A DNA stretch of 64,000 nt from Caldilineaceae bacterium. Lineage in GTDB: Bacteria > Chloroflexota > Anaerolineae > Caldilineales > Caldilineaceae. Location: the NCBI GenBank assembly GCA_019637685.1, contig JAHBVF010000017.1, forward strand, positions 1-64,000, given 5' to 3'. Under the pieces are notes generated by a model that did no database searches, had not been told where the DNA came from, and worked only from the letters and a program-made list of their open reading frames with translations. Below, piece by piece: positions 9,460 through 17,166 of this stretch (position 1 is the first letter of the stretch; every line of letters begins with the position of its first letter). Made by a program: the position numbers and the translations under genes.

Positions 9460-9648
9460 ACGTGACTATTCAGGCCAGCGCCGGTTGAGCAGGCCACAGC
9501 AGTTTGTGGCCGTGTCGAAACTCAGCGGGTAGACCCGCAAACTGGTTTCACCTCGACAGGCTCAGTACAAGCGATACGCCTGGAAAACTACCCCAGGCTA
9601 CTCAACCGACGTTTGCTAACCGGCTGACTAACGGCTGAATAGTCACGT
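9460..9648. mobile_element. MITE-like element, 189 bp, 14-bp terminal inverted repeats
   Basis: ACGTGACTATTCAG (9460-9473) and CTGAATAGTCACGT (9635-9648) are perfect terminal inverted repeats. Nested inside are CGGTTGAG (9482-9489) and CTCAACCG (9601-9608). TTTTT flanks both ends directly (9455-9459 and 9649-9653) and could be a target duplication. No coding capacity is seen. It would have to be mobilised in trans, and no transposase is present in the window. Confidence 0.65.
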
Positions 9649-9753
9649 TTTTTGTGCAAGAAATGAGAAATTTTTGTATACAATTCTCTTTGGCTCTGGT
9701 TTCGCCGGGTTAGGATTGCCAGCCGAATAGCCAGCCAAACGGACTGATGATTT

Positions 9754-9772
9754 CGATCTTCCGGGAAGATCG
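9754..9772. repeat. Short perfect palindrome, possible operator
   Basis: CGATCTTCC G GGAAGATCG is a 9-bp inverted repeat with a single central base. It lies in the otherwise empty stretch between the MITE and the 3' end of the minus-strand gene ending at 9883. No T-run follows, so it is not an obvious terminator. Confidence 0.4.
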
Positions 9773-9882
9773 TTGTGTGTCACTGAATTGTCATTTCTTA
9801 GACTGGACTGCGCTGGCCTTTCTGCTGCTTGTCCGGTGTTGTGTCGGCGCGCATCGTCCGCAGAGGCATGGGGCGCGGCGCG

Positions 9883-11214
9883 TCACGGACGGAGCAAAGC
9901 ACCCCAATAGCCCGTATATTCGGGTGTCACCAGATGGACGCGGCCCGCTTCGGCTGTCAGGCGCTGGGGTTCCAGCCAGCGGCTTTCGTGGATGTGCAGC
10001 CATTCGACGATCAGGTCGGTGTCGCTCTTCAGCCACAGGTCACCGCCGTCGGTAAAGTAGAGGGCATAGGTTTCCCCCGACTGGGCCAAACAGAATGCCT
10101 CGTTGCGGCTGCGTCCTTCCAGCAGATCGTTGGCCGGTCTGCTGCTGAAGACATCGATCCGGTCTGTGAGCATGCGCGCACTGCGGATGTTGGCCTGGGC
10201 AATGGCATCCAGCCCGTGGCCCGAGGGCGGACGGTGGAAACGGACCGAAGCCGCGCCGCCCAACAGATGACGCCAGAAGCTCTCCTGCCCATTGCGGCTG
10301 GTTCCGTGATGTCCTGTGTTTGCGCCATAGGTTTTTACAATATTGATGGGGCGGATGTGGCCGCTGTCAATAATGCGCTGACGCTGGGCCTGAAAATTGA
10401 GGTAGTGGGTCTCGCTCTGCTGGTGGTTGTTCTGGGAAAAGTCCACAAAGCTGAAAATTTCCGGATGGTCGATGGTGTTGGCGTGCTGTGGGCTGGAGAG
10501 GTCCCAGGCATCCCACATTTCGGTCAATTGGACCTCCACACCCGCGGCTTCGGCCCGTTCGCGGATGAAGCGCGCCCAATACCAGCCCCATTCCGGGTCA
10601 TCGTTTGTCTCGTTGTCCATACAGTAGAGGATATGGCCGTGGCCGAGCGTCTGTTCCAGCAGACGCTCCACAAATGCCTGCTGGTAGCGCAGCACTGTCT
10701 GGTTGTTCTGCAGGGCAGGCACCGAGTGAAAGAAATCGTTCTCCCGTTGCCCCGGATGGGTGTCGATGCGCTCTTTCAGCCCACTTTCGTCAGCGCTGTA
10801 ATTCCGATTGTTCTTGGGGTTGAAAGGGTTGTCGTTCCAGGGTTCTCTGGCAAAATCAAAGCGATCCCAGACTTCGATCTGCATGACGATATCCCGCTGG
10901 TCGGTCAGTTCCACAAAGCGGGAAAAACGTCGCCAGTACGCCTCACCGGGCTGTGCTAAATCGTAGAGGCCGGTGGCGGGGTCCTGGGCAAAGGGCCAGA
11001 CATCGCCGGGGTCTCGGCTGGACATTGTGCAGCGCACGTAATTACCACCCACCGATGCCAGCAGGTCCAGATGTTTTTCCAGATCGTCAATCTGAAAGAG
11101 ATTGTCCTCCACCGAGCCGCCCAGCAGCAGAAGAGGGCGGCCTTTGTATTGCCAGTAGAAGGAATTGGCGGGATAGGGAGAGATACGGTGGCGGTTTCTA
11201 CTGTGGGGGTTCAT
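9883..11214 (-). CDS. Putative TIM-barrel glycoside hydrolase-like protein
   Basis: The 443-residue product begins at the ATG complementary to 11212-11214, with GGAGA six bases upstream. It opens with a strand and a product-like YKGRPLLLLGGS, then an HLDLLASVGGNYVR segment and a run of barrel-like strands (IVMQIEVWDRFDF, HILYCMDNETND, VEVQLTEMWD, PINIVKTYG). This resembles GH5/DUF4038-type (alpha/beta)8 barrels, with DNET and TEMW as candidate acid residues, followed by a small beta C-terminal domain. No signal peptide is seen, so it is probably cytoplasmic. I do not recognise the exact family, and substrate and even hydrolase activity are inferred from fold only. It is divergent from the decarboxylase operon at 11519. 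Confidence 0.5.
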   Translation of the reverse strand: MNPHSRNRHRISPYPANSFYWQYKGRPLLLLGGSVEDNLFQIDDLEKHLDLLASVGGNYVRCTMSSRDPGDVWPFAQDPATGLYDLAQPGEAYWRRFSRFVELTDQRDIVMQIEVWDRFDFAREPWNDNPFNPKNNRNYSADESGLKERIDTHPGQRENDFFHSVPALQNNQTVLRYQQAFVERLLEQTLGHGHILYCMDNETNDDPEWGWYWARFIRERAEAAGVEVQLTEMWDAWDLSSPQHANTIDHPEIFSFVDFSQNNHQQSETHYLNFQAQRQRIIDSGHIRPINIVKTYGANTGHHGTSRNGQESFWRHLLGGAASVRFHRPPSGHGLDAIAQANIRSARMLTDRIDVFSSRPANDLLEGRSRNEAFCLAQSGETYALYFTDGGDLWLKSDTDLIVEWLHIHESRWLEPQRLTAEAGRVHLVTPEYTGYWGALLRP

Positions 11215-11336
11215 CGGTTGTCTCCTGGCAATGAGTCGATAGCGGGCATCACCCATTCTAACGGAAAATCCGTAGAAACTCACACTGACAAAGAAGCGCG
11301 GAAGTGGTATGTACGCAAAATTGGACATCCGCCCAC

Positions 11337-11364
11337 TTGATCCCACGCGTCACTGTGCTATGAT
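11337..11364 (+). promoter_or_regulatory. Predicted promoter of the decarboxylase/M20 operon
   Basis: TTGATC (11337-11342), a 16-bp spacer and TATGAT (11359-11364) precede the TTG start at 11519 by about 150 nt. The intervening leader holds CAGGAGGC (11461-11468) but no start codon with a sustained frame after it, so the leader appears non-coding. Nothing else is seen in 11215-11518. Confidence 0.5.
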
Positions 11365-11518
11365 TCGATCCCGCGGGCTGTGACACAAAAGCTGGGCATG
11401 CAAATCCAGACAAATGCACACCCGGAACCGCCACCGGTTGCAGGCGGCAGTCATCAAAGACAGGAGGCAACCGTAACTTTTATCCGAACAATCACACAGA
11501 GAGTAGGACGTACCCCCA

Positions 11519-12667
11519 TTGAACAGCTTTCAAAGTGTTCGCGATCTGTTGCATGCCTGGCAGCCGGAAATACCCGTCTATTGTGTCTATCCCCACGTCT
11601 ATAGCGATTCTACCCGGTCCTTTCTGGCCGGCTTTCCCGGCCGCGTTCTCTATGCGGTCAAGGCCAACGACGAACCCGCGGTGGTGCGTCTGATGCACCA
11701 GGCCGGTATCACCGATTTTGACTGTGCCTCCCTGCCCGAAGTCGCGCTCGTCAGCGAGAATTGCCCCGGCGCAAAATGTTATTTTATGGTCCCCGTGCGT
11801 CTGCGCGGCGCGGCCCGGGCCGCCCAGGAGCAGTACGGCGTGCGCCACTTTGTCGTCGATCACCCCAAGGGGCTGGAACTGCTGGCCGGGGAGATCGATA
11901 TGAAAAAGTCGGTCGTCTTCGCCCGTATGGCCGTCCACCACAATTCGGCCATCTACGATCTGTCGGCTAAGTTTGGAGCCGAGCCGCGGGAGATTCCTGG
12001 GCTAATCAAAGCCATCGCTTTGCTGGGCGCGGAACCGGCCCTGGCCTTCAATGTGGGTTCTTCTGTGCGCAGCCCGGAAGCCTATCGCCACGCGCTGGGC
12101 GTCGCCGCGGATGTGCTGGCGGAGCTGCCCTTTCGTCTGCGTCTGGTGGACATCGGCGGCGGCTACCCCCGCTCCTATCCCGGCTATGTGATGCCCCCGC
12201 TGGACGATTACTTTGATGTGATTCGAGAGGGCATCCGCGCCCTGCCCTTGGCCGAGGGAGGCGAGATTCTGGGCGAACCGGGCCGCGCCCTGGCCGCGCC
12301 GGGTCTTTCTGCCCTGGTCGAAGTGCTGCTGCGCAAGGACGACCGGCTCTACATCAACGACGGGCTGTATGGCGCTTTCTGGGAACTGCGCTTTGAAGGA
12401 CACAACCGCTACCCCGTGCGCGCCTATCGCAAAGGGGAGGCACTCAACGGTGGCGAGCAGCGCTCCTTCCGGCTCCTCGGCCCCACCTGCGATTCCACCG
12501 ATCAGTTGCCCGGCGCGGTCGATCTCCCGGAGAATATCGACACCGGCGACTATCTGGAATTCGGCCATATCGGGGCCTATAGCCTGGGCGGACGCACCCG
12601 CTTCAACGGCCACTACAGCGACAAAATTGTCTACATCGATGACAGCCACGAACTGCCGCCGATGTAA
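11519..12667 (+). CDS. Ornithine/diaminopimelate-decarboxylase-family PLP enzyme
   Basis: The 382-residue product is a fold-type III (alanine-racemase-like barrel) PLP decarboxylase. Lys48 in YAVKAND is the PLP lysine. The glycine-rich phosphate loop is DIGGGYPRSYPG, EPGRALAAP is the arginine/glutamate motif, and the catalytic Cys324 lies in GPTCDSTD, which points to the ornithine/lysine decarboxylase branch rather than diaminopimelate or carboxynorspermidine enzymes. A TTG start is used, with AGTAGGA about ten bases upstream; no better start fits the family N-terminus. An M20-family hydrolase follows 48 bp downstream, suggesting joint action on an amino acid or acylated polyamine. The exact substrate is not determined. 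Confidence 0.82.
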   Translation: MNSFQSVRDLLHAWQPEIPVYCVYPHVYSDSTRSFLAGFPGRVLYAVKANDEPAVVRLMHQAGITDFDCASLPEVALVSENCPGAKCYFMVPVRLRGAARAAQEQYGVRHFVVDHPKGLELLAGEIDMKKSVVFARMAVHHNSAIYDLSAKFGAEPREIPGLIKAIALLGAEPALAFNVGSSVRSPEAYRHALGVAADVLAELPFRLRLVDIGGGYPRSYPGYVMPPLDDYFDVIREGIRALPLAEGGEILGEPGRALAAPGLSALVEVLLRKDDRLYINDGLYGAFWELRFEGHNRYPVRAYRKGEALNGGEQRSFRLLGPTCDSTDQLPGAVDLPENIDTGDYLEFGHIGAYSLGGRTRFNGHYSDKIVYIDDSHELPPM

Positions 12668-12715
12668 AAAAACGGACACGGATTGCACAGATCCATTCTG
12701 CCAGAAAGAGAGTCT

Positions 12716-13906
12716 ATGGTGACCGATTCAGCTTTGCTCACAACCCGCGACGCTATTCGCGCCGCGGTCAATCCCCAGCGGTTGGCGGATACCGCTTTGG
12801 CCCTGATCGCCGTGCCCAGCCCCACCCGCAGCGCGGGCGCGGTGGCAGATCGGCTGGCCGAGATTCTCACTGCCGACGGTTTTGCGGTGGAGCGTCCTGT
12901 GGCCGACTGGCCCGAAGCGCCCGCTGTCGTCGTGCGTCTGGAGAGCGGTGTGCCCGGACGCACGCTTCAATTCGACGGCCATCTGGACACGGTTCATCTG
13001 CCCTTTGTGCCCCCTCGCCAGGAGAAGGGCTATCTCTACGGCTCCGGCGCGTCGGATATGAAAGGGGGCATCGCTGCCTTTGTGGAGGCCCTGCGGGTGC
13101 TGCGGGATACGGGCAGCCTGAAGGCCGGCAGCGTTCTGCTCACCGCCCACGACCACCACGAGGGGCCGTGGGGAGACCGTCGCCAGGTCCAGGCGCTGAT
13201 CCGGGAAGGCATTGTGGGGGATGGGGTGCTGCTCCCCGAATATCTGGCCGATCCCCTGCCTGTGGCCGCGCGGGGAATGGCGATCTTCGAGATTCGCATC
13301 CGACGGGCGGGCGAGCCGGTCCACGAAGTGCTGCGGCCCGACGGTCTGCCCGATGTCCTGGCCGCGGGTGTGCTGGTGGCCCGCCGCTTGCAGGAATTGC
13401 ACACAAAACTTAGCAACATCACCCATCCCATTACCGGGCACGATTCGGTTTTTCTGGGCCAATTCCAATGTGGAGAAATCTTCAACCAGGCGGCTGTGCT
13501 CTGCACACTCAAGGGAACGCGACGCTGGGTGACACCCAACGCCGCGGCAGAAGTCCAGGCGGAGTTCGCCGATCTCCTGGCACAGGTGGCTGACGAAACC
13601 GGCACATCCATTGAATTTGACTTTGAAGTGCAGGGAGAAGCCTATGCAGTGGACGCGGACGATCCGCTGCTGGCCGCTTTCCAAAACGCGCACAGAGCCG
13701 TAACCGGTGCGCCTTTGCCCCTGGGCCGCAAGCCCTTTGTGGACGACGGCAACACCTTCGCCGGTCTGGCGGGCATCACCCCCCTCAGCCACGGCCCCGC
13801 GGCCACCGGCGCGCATACCCTCAACGAGGAAGTCTCCCTGGCCGATCTGGTGCGGGTGGCAGAGGTCTACGCGCTGACCGCTGTGGGGTATTGTAGGGGA
13901 GCGTGA
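12716..13906 (+). CDS. M20-family metallohydrolase (ArgE/DapE-like) with altered catalytic site
   Basis: The 396-residue product starts at ATG 12716 behind AAAGAGAG. The M20 metal ligands are recognisable: His and Asp in FDGHLDT, Asp in GASDMKGG, Glu in LLPEYL and the last His in GAHTLNEE. At the place of the usual DEE motif it reads HDHHEG (Asp146-His147-His148-Glu149). The second glutamate, a metal ligand, is kept, but the first, normally the catalytic base, is a histidine. It follows the PLP decarboxylase in the same operon. Family members remove acyl groups from amino acids or split dipeptides. The substitution makes the reaction here uncertain. Confidence 0.75.
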   Translation: MVTDSALLTTRDAIRAAVNPQRLADTALALIAVPSPTRSAGAVADRLAEILTADGFAVERPVADWPEAPAVVVRLESGVPGRTLQFDGHLDTVHLPFVPPRQEKGYLYGSGASDMKGGIAAFVEALRVLRDTGSLKAGSVLLTAHDHHEGPWGDRRQVQALIREGIVGDGVLLPEYLADPLPVAARGMAIFEIRIRRAGEPVHEVLRPDGLPDVLAAGVLVARRLQELHTKLSNITHPITGHDSVFLGQFQCGEIFNQAAVLCTLKGTRRWVTPNAAAEVQAEFADLLAQVADETGTSIEFDFEVQGEAYAVDADDPLLAAFQNAHRAVTGAPLPLGRKPFVDDGNTFAGLAGITPLSHGPAATGAHTLNEEVSLADLVRVAEVYALTAVGYCRGA

Positions 13907-13935
13907 CTGGTAAACCCAAAGCCCAACTCGTATAA

Positions 13936-13999
13936 AGAAAAGTGATGCGCGAAACGTGAGAAAGGCCGAATGATCTCACGTTTCACGCATCACTTTTCT
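13936..13999. repeat. Palindromic repeat, family 1, 26-bp arms
   Basis: Arms 13936-13961 and 13974-13999 pair over 26 bp with one mismatch around a 12-nt loop AAGGCCGAATGA. It lies between convergent genes (M20 hydrolase and epimerase) and may serve as a bidirectional terminator, though no strong T-run follows. Confidence 0.85.
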
Positions 14000-14047
14000 G
14001 GTACAGCAATTGATCCAAAATACTGACTCTGCGTGCCTATACCGTTT

Positions 14048-15037
14048 CTACTTCGGCAACGCGGCCTGATACGCGGCAATCATCCGGTCCTGCAACGCGT
14101 CCAGCGCCTCGTCCACCACCTGGCGGGCCGGGTCCGCGTCGAACCAGGCGATGACCTCCCGTGCGCCGTGGGAGAAGGGAATCGTGCAGGCGAAGTCGGG
14201 AACCAGCCGCTTGATTTTCGTGTTGTCAAAAACCATACTGGCCGACTTGTCCCCCAGCAGACCCGCACCCCAGCGGGCATCCCAGGCGTTGATATAATCG
14301 GAAGGCAGATGGACAATCTGTGCTTTTACCCCCGCGGCGTCGGCCAGAATTTCCGCAATCTGATTCCAGTTCAGCGTTTCATCCGATGTGATGTGGAAGC
14401 TGTCGCCGATGGCGTGGCTGTTGCCCAGCAGAGGCACGAAACCTTTGGCAAAGTCCCGGTGATGGGTGAGGGTCCACAGGGACGTGCCGTCGCCGTGGAC
14501 GATGACCGGTTTGCCCTGGCGCATGCGGTGGATGTGGGTCCAGCCGCCCTGGAAGGGCAGCATTGTGCGGTCGTAGGTGTGGCTGGGCCGCACGATTGTG
14601 ACGGGGAACTTCTCTTCCCGATAGGCCCGCATCAGCCGCTCTTCGCAGGCGATTTTGTTTTGAGAATATTCCCAGTAGGGGTTGTCCAGGGGTGTGGATT
14701 CGGTGACGGGCAGGTGGGCAGGCGGCGTCTGATAGGCCGAGGCCGAACTGATGAAGATATATTGGCCTGTGCGTCCCCGGAAGAGGGCCAGATCGCTTTC
14801 GATCTGATCGGGCGTAAAGACGATCCAATTGACCACCGCGTCGAAAGTGTGGTCGCCCAGGGCGGCTTTGGCCGATTCCGGGTTGCGGATGTCGCCGGTC
14901 AATACTTTTACGCCCGCGGGCACAGGCCGGTCGGTCTGGCCCCGGTTGAGGAAGTAGAGATCGATGCCCCGCTCCACAGCCAACGCCGAACACGCTGAAC
15001 TGATTTTGCCTGTACCGCCAATAAAGAGGACTTTCAT
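14048..15037 (-). CDS. NAD-dependent epimerase/dehydratase (extended SDR)
   Basis: The 329-residue product starts at the ATG complementary to 15035-15037 with AAAGGAA upstream. It opens with MKVLFIGGTGKIS, the glycine-rich NAD loop, and has the SDR tyrosine-lysine pair in YSQNK after the FISSASAY strand. Central residues HTFDAVVNW and the C-terminal ALDALQDRM region fit nucleotide-sugar or isoflavone-reductase-like extended SDRs. The substrate is unknown. It is followed upstream on the same strand by an MFS transporter about 100 bp away, so the two may be co-transcribed across the repeat at 15070. Confidence 0.8.
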   Translation of the reverse strand: MKVLFIGGTGKISSACSALAVERGIDLYFLNRGQTDRPVPAGVKVLTGDIRNPESAKAALGDHTFDAVVNWIVFTPDQIESDLALFRGRTGQYIFISSASAYQTPPAHLPVTESTPLDNPYWEYSQNKIACEERLMRAYREEKFPVTIVRPSHTYDRTMLPFQGGWTHIHRMRQGKPVIVHGDGTSLWTLTHHRDFAKGFVPLLGNSHAIGDSFHITSDETLNWNQIAEILADAAGVKAQIVHLPSDYINAWDARWGAGLLGDKSASMVFDNTKIKRLVPDFACTIPFSHGAREVIAWFDADPARQVVDEALDALQDRMIAAYQAALPK

Positions 15038-15069
15038 AGGGGGTTCCTTTCTGGTTGAGAAAAAAGAGA

Positions 15070-15133
15070 GCCACTGATAAACACGGATAAACGCGGATAA
15101 AACGGCTAGTTCTGCGGAAATCTGCGTCCAAAG
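15070..15133. repeat. CACGGAT-type intergenic repeat, family 3
   Basis: The phrase ACTGATAAACACGGATAAA and the downstream TCTGCGTC belong to the same vocabulary as the larger array at 31951-32540. It fills the gap between the MFS gene and the epimerase gene. Confidence 0.6.
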
Positions 15134-15141
15134 TTTTTTGT

Positions 15142-16350
15142 TTACTCTGCGCCTTCCCGCCCCCAGACGGTGAGCAGGACCAGCCCGGCAGCCGTGCAGA
15201 CCGCGGCCACTGGCCCCAATCCCCAAACGCCGAAGGTCGTGTAGGCCCAGGGGCCGGAGAAGCCTGTGATAGTCGCGCCCAGCAGATTGAAGGCCGCGGC
15301 CAGAGTCATCACCTTTCCCCGCCGATCCGGGGCCTGCTCGCTGGCCAGGGAGATGTTGGCGACGATCCCGAATTCAAAGGCGAAACGCAGCAGCACCAGC
15401 GCGGCGATCACCGGCCACAGCCCCACATTGACAAATGGCAGGGCGATAAAAACCAGAAGCGCGCCCAGCATCCCCGCCTGCACCGACCGTTTCTTGCCCA
15501 CTTTGTCCGTAATAACCGACACCAGCACACTGCCGCACAGATCCGCCAGCCCCTGGGCCAGCGCCACCGAGCCAAGCAGGGCTGGCCCCAACCCGTATTC
15601 CGCCTGCAGCCACGCGCCGTGCGCGATAATGACGTGGAATTGGGCGAAAAAGAGCAGAGCGGCCGAGACGATCACCGCATAGGCCGAGCGCCGGTTGGGG
15701 CCAAGATCGAAGAAGCCGCGCAGCCCGCCGGAGAAGAGGGTTGTTGCCGGAGTTTGGGCCGGTGACCCGTCGCTGCGGGCCGAGGGGAAGAACGCAAACA
15801 GGCCCCAGCCCGCAAAAATCCACGCCCCCAACACAAAAAAGGGGGCTTGCCAACTCACCTGCTCAAAGAGAAAACCCATGGCGAAAAGGCCGATAATCCC
15901 AGCCAGTGCCCAGGCGTATTCCAGAATGCCGATGCCTCGCGCCCGCTGGTGATAAGGCAGACGAGCGCTCATATACGCCTGGAGGGTGGGTACAAACGCG
16001 CTCAGGCCAACGCCGGAAAGGAGCATCCCTACGACGACGGTTGCCAGCCCACCACCGCTGCCAATGGCGAACATTCCCAGCCCGGCCAACAGCAGGCCAA
16101 AACGCATCACCCGCCGGTAGCCGAAGCGGTCGGCCACGCTGCCGAAGAGGGGCGATCCCAGCCCCATCAGACTGCGCAGGCTGACCAGACGGCCCATTGT
16201 CAGCACATCCAGCCCCAGCCCCGCGGCGATTGTGACCAGAAAGGGGTTGAAGAGTTGGGTGGTGGTGTCGGTGGCCAGCCGGGTGGCGATGGAAGCGGCC
16301 AGCAGTTGGGGAACCGTGGAAAGTTCGAAACGGCGGGTGGGATTTGCCAT
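15142..16350 (-). CDS. Major facilitator superfamily transporter
   Basis: The 402-residue product has about twelve hydrophobic segments. The MFS loop 2-3 signature is in GSVADRFGYRRVMRFG and a related VITDKVGKKR appears in the second half, as expected from the duplicated fold. A cytosolic linker near residue 190-215 (FPSARSDGSPAQTP) separates the halves. The substrate is unknown; such 400-residue carriers are commonly drug or sugar exporters. Start is the ATG at 16350. The epimerase gene downstream may share its transcript. Confidence 0.85.
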   Translation of the reverse strand: MANPTRRFELSTVPQLLAASIATRLATDTTTQLFNPFLVTIAAGLGLDVLTMGRLVSLRSLMGLGSPLFGSVADRFGYRRVMRFGLLLAGLGMFAIGSGGGLATVVVGMLLSGVGLSAFVPTLQAYMSARLPYHQRARGIGILEYAWALAGIIGLFAMGFLFEQVSWQAPFFVLGAWIFAGWGLFAFFPSARSDGSPAQTPATTLFSGGLRGFFDLGPNRRSAYAVIVSAALLFFAQFHVIIAHGAWLQAEYGLGPALLGSVALAQGLADLCGSVLVSVITDKVGKKRSVQAGMLGALLVFIALPFVNVGLWPVIAALVLLRFAFEFGIVANISLASEQAPDRRGKVMTLAAAFNLLGATITGFSGPWAYTTFGVWGLGPVAAVCTAAGLVLLTVWGREGAE

Positions 16351-16384
16351 TGGGTGTCCTGTGGGCGTGGGTGAAAGGAGGAAT

Positions 16385-16453
16385 CAGTGACCAGTAATCA
16401 CCGGTCGAACGAAAATCTACTGATCACTGGTTATCGCTCACTGCTCACTGGCT
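16385..16453. repeat. CAGTGACCAGT-type palindrome, family 5
   Basis: CAGTGACCAGTAATCA on the left is matched by TGATCACTGGTT-TCACTG on the right. The right arm overlaps the 3' end of the LolA-like gene and contains its stop codon. Confidence 0.65.
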
Positions 16454-17143
16454 CCCCCCCACCCGGCGCACAGTGGCCCCCGGCGGTGGCACAAAAACCC
16501 AAGTGGCCGGATCGATCTCCTGATTGAAGCGGGCAAACTCAAAGCGCAGGCGGAAGCCGTTGTCGCCCTCCACGGCCAGGGGGTAGTAGAAGCGTTTGTC
16601 CAGCCAGACGGTCAACTGACCCGCGCCAAAGGGCGTGTCTGTTGGATTCACAAAAAGCTGCACCCGCCACGCGGGACGGCCCGCGGCCTGTTCCTGCCCG
16701 ATCACCTGTACGTCATTGCTGGTGCGCAGGGCAGTTTCCACATCGGCGGCCAGCGTCTCCAAATAGGATGTGCCTATCTGTCCGGCCTGGGTTGTCGGCG
16801 AATTTTCCCGATCCGCTACTGTCACCAGGCCCAACGCGGGCACATACACCCACGCCTCTTTCTCATCCAGCACAACAATTGTGCCCTGGAAACCCTGCGG
16901 CCCCTTATCCACTTCGGCGCGCATAAATGTGGGCGGCTGGGACCAGAACTCCTGCTCAAGCGTTACAGTGCCCTGGGTGACGTCCACCCGGCCCTGGACA
17001 GTCTTCATCCCTTCCAGTGCCGCTGCCATCCTGCCGGGCAATTGGGCCGCGGTCGGTGTGCGGCTGTTGAAAAGATAGAACCCCGCGAGAACGGCGACGA
17101 TCCCAATCGCCGCCGCCAATGCCATCAGTTGGTTACGTGTCAT
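16445..17143 (-). CDS. LolA-like / outer-membrane-lipoprotein-carrier-fold secreted protein
   Basis: The 232-residue product has a start ATG at 17143 with AGGAAG upstream and an N-terminal hydrophobic anchor or uncleaved signal (LMALAAAIGIVAVLAGFYLF). The mature part is an incomplete beta-barrel pattern: VQGRVDVTQGTVTLEQEF, MRAEVDKG, IVVLDEKEAWVYVPA, WLDKRFYYPLAVE. This matches LolA/LolB/DUF4292-like lipid-binding folds, probably acting outside the membrane. The last residues Ser-Gln and the TGA stop are read from the palindrome at 16385-16453, so the original C-terminus may have been replaced. It lies 23 bp downstream of ftsK on the same strand. Confidence 0.65.
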   Translation of the reverse strand: MTRNQLMALAAAIGIVAVLAGFYLFNSRTPTAAQLPGRMAAALEGMKTVQGRVDVTQGTVTLEQEFWSQPPTFMRAEVDKGPQGFQGTIVVLDEKEAWVYVPALGLVTVADRENSPTTQAGQIGTSYLETLAADVETALRTSNDVQVIGQEQAAGRPAWRVQLFVNPTDTPFGAGQLTVWLDKRFYYPLAVEGDNGFRLRFEFARFNQEIDPATWVFVPPPGATVRRVGGSQ

Positions 17144-17166
17144 CAGAACTTCCTGCAGTGGGTAGA

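Noticed and set aside
9747..10055. Plus-strand frame after the MITE
   Set aside because: It overlaps the minus-strand TIM-barrel gene, its protein is Arg-rich like antisense shadows, and there is no ribosome site.
11365..11518. Riboswitch in the decarboxylase leader
   Set aside because: The 150-nt leader shows no motif of a known class that I can recognise and no terminator, so I leave it as plain leader.
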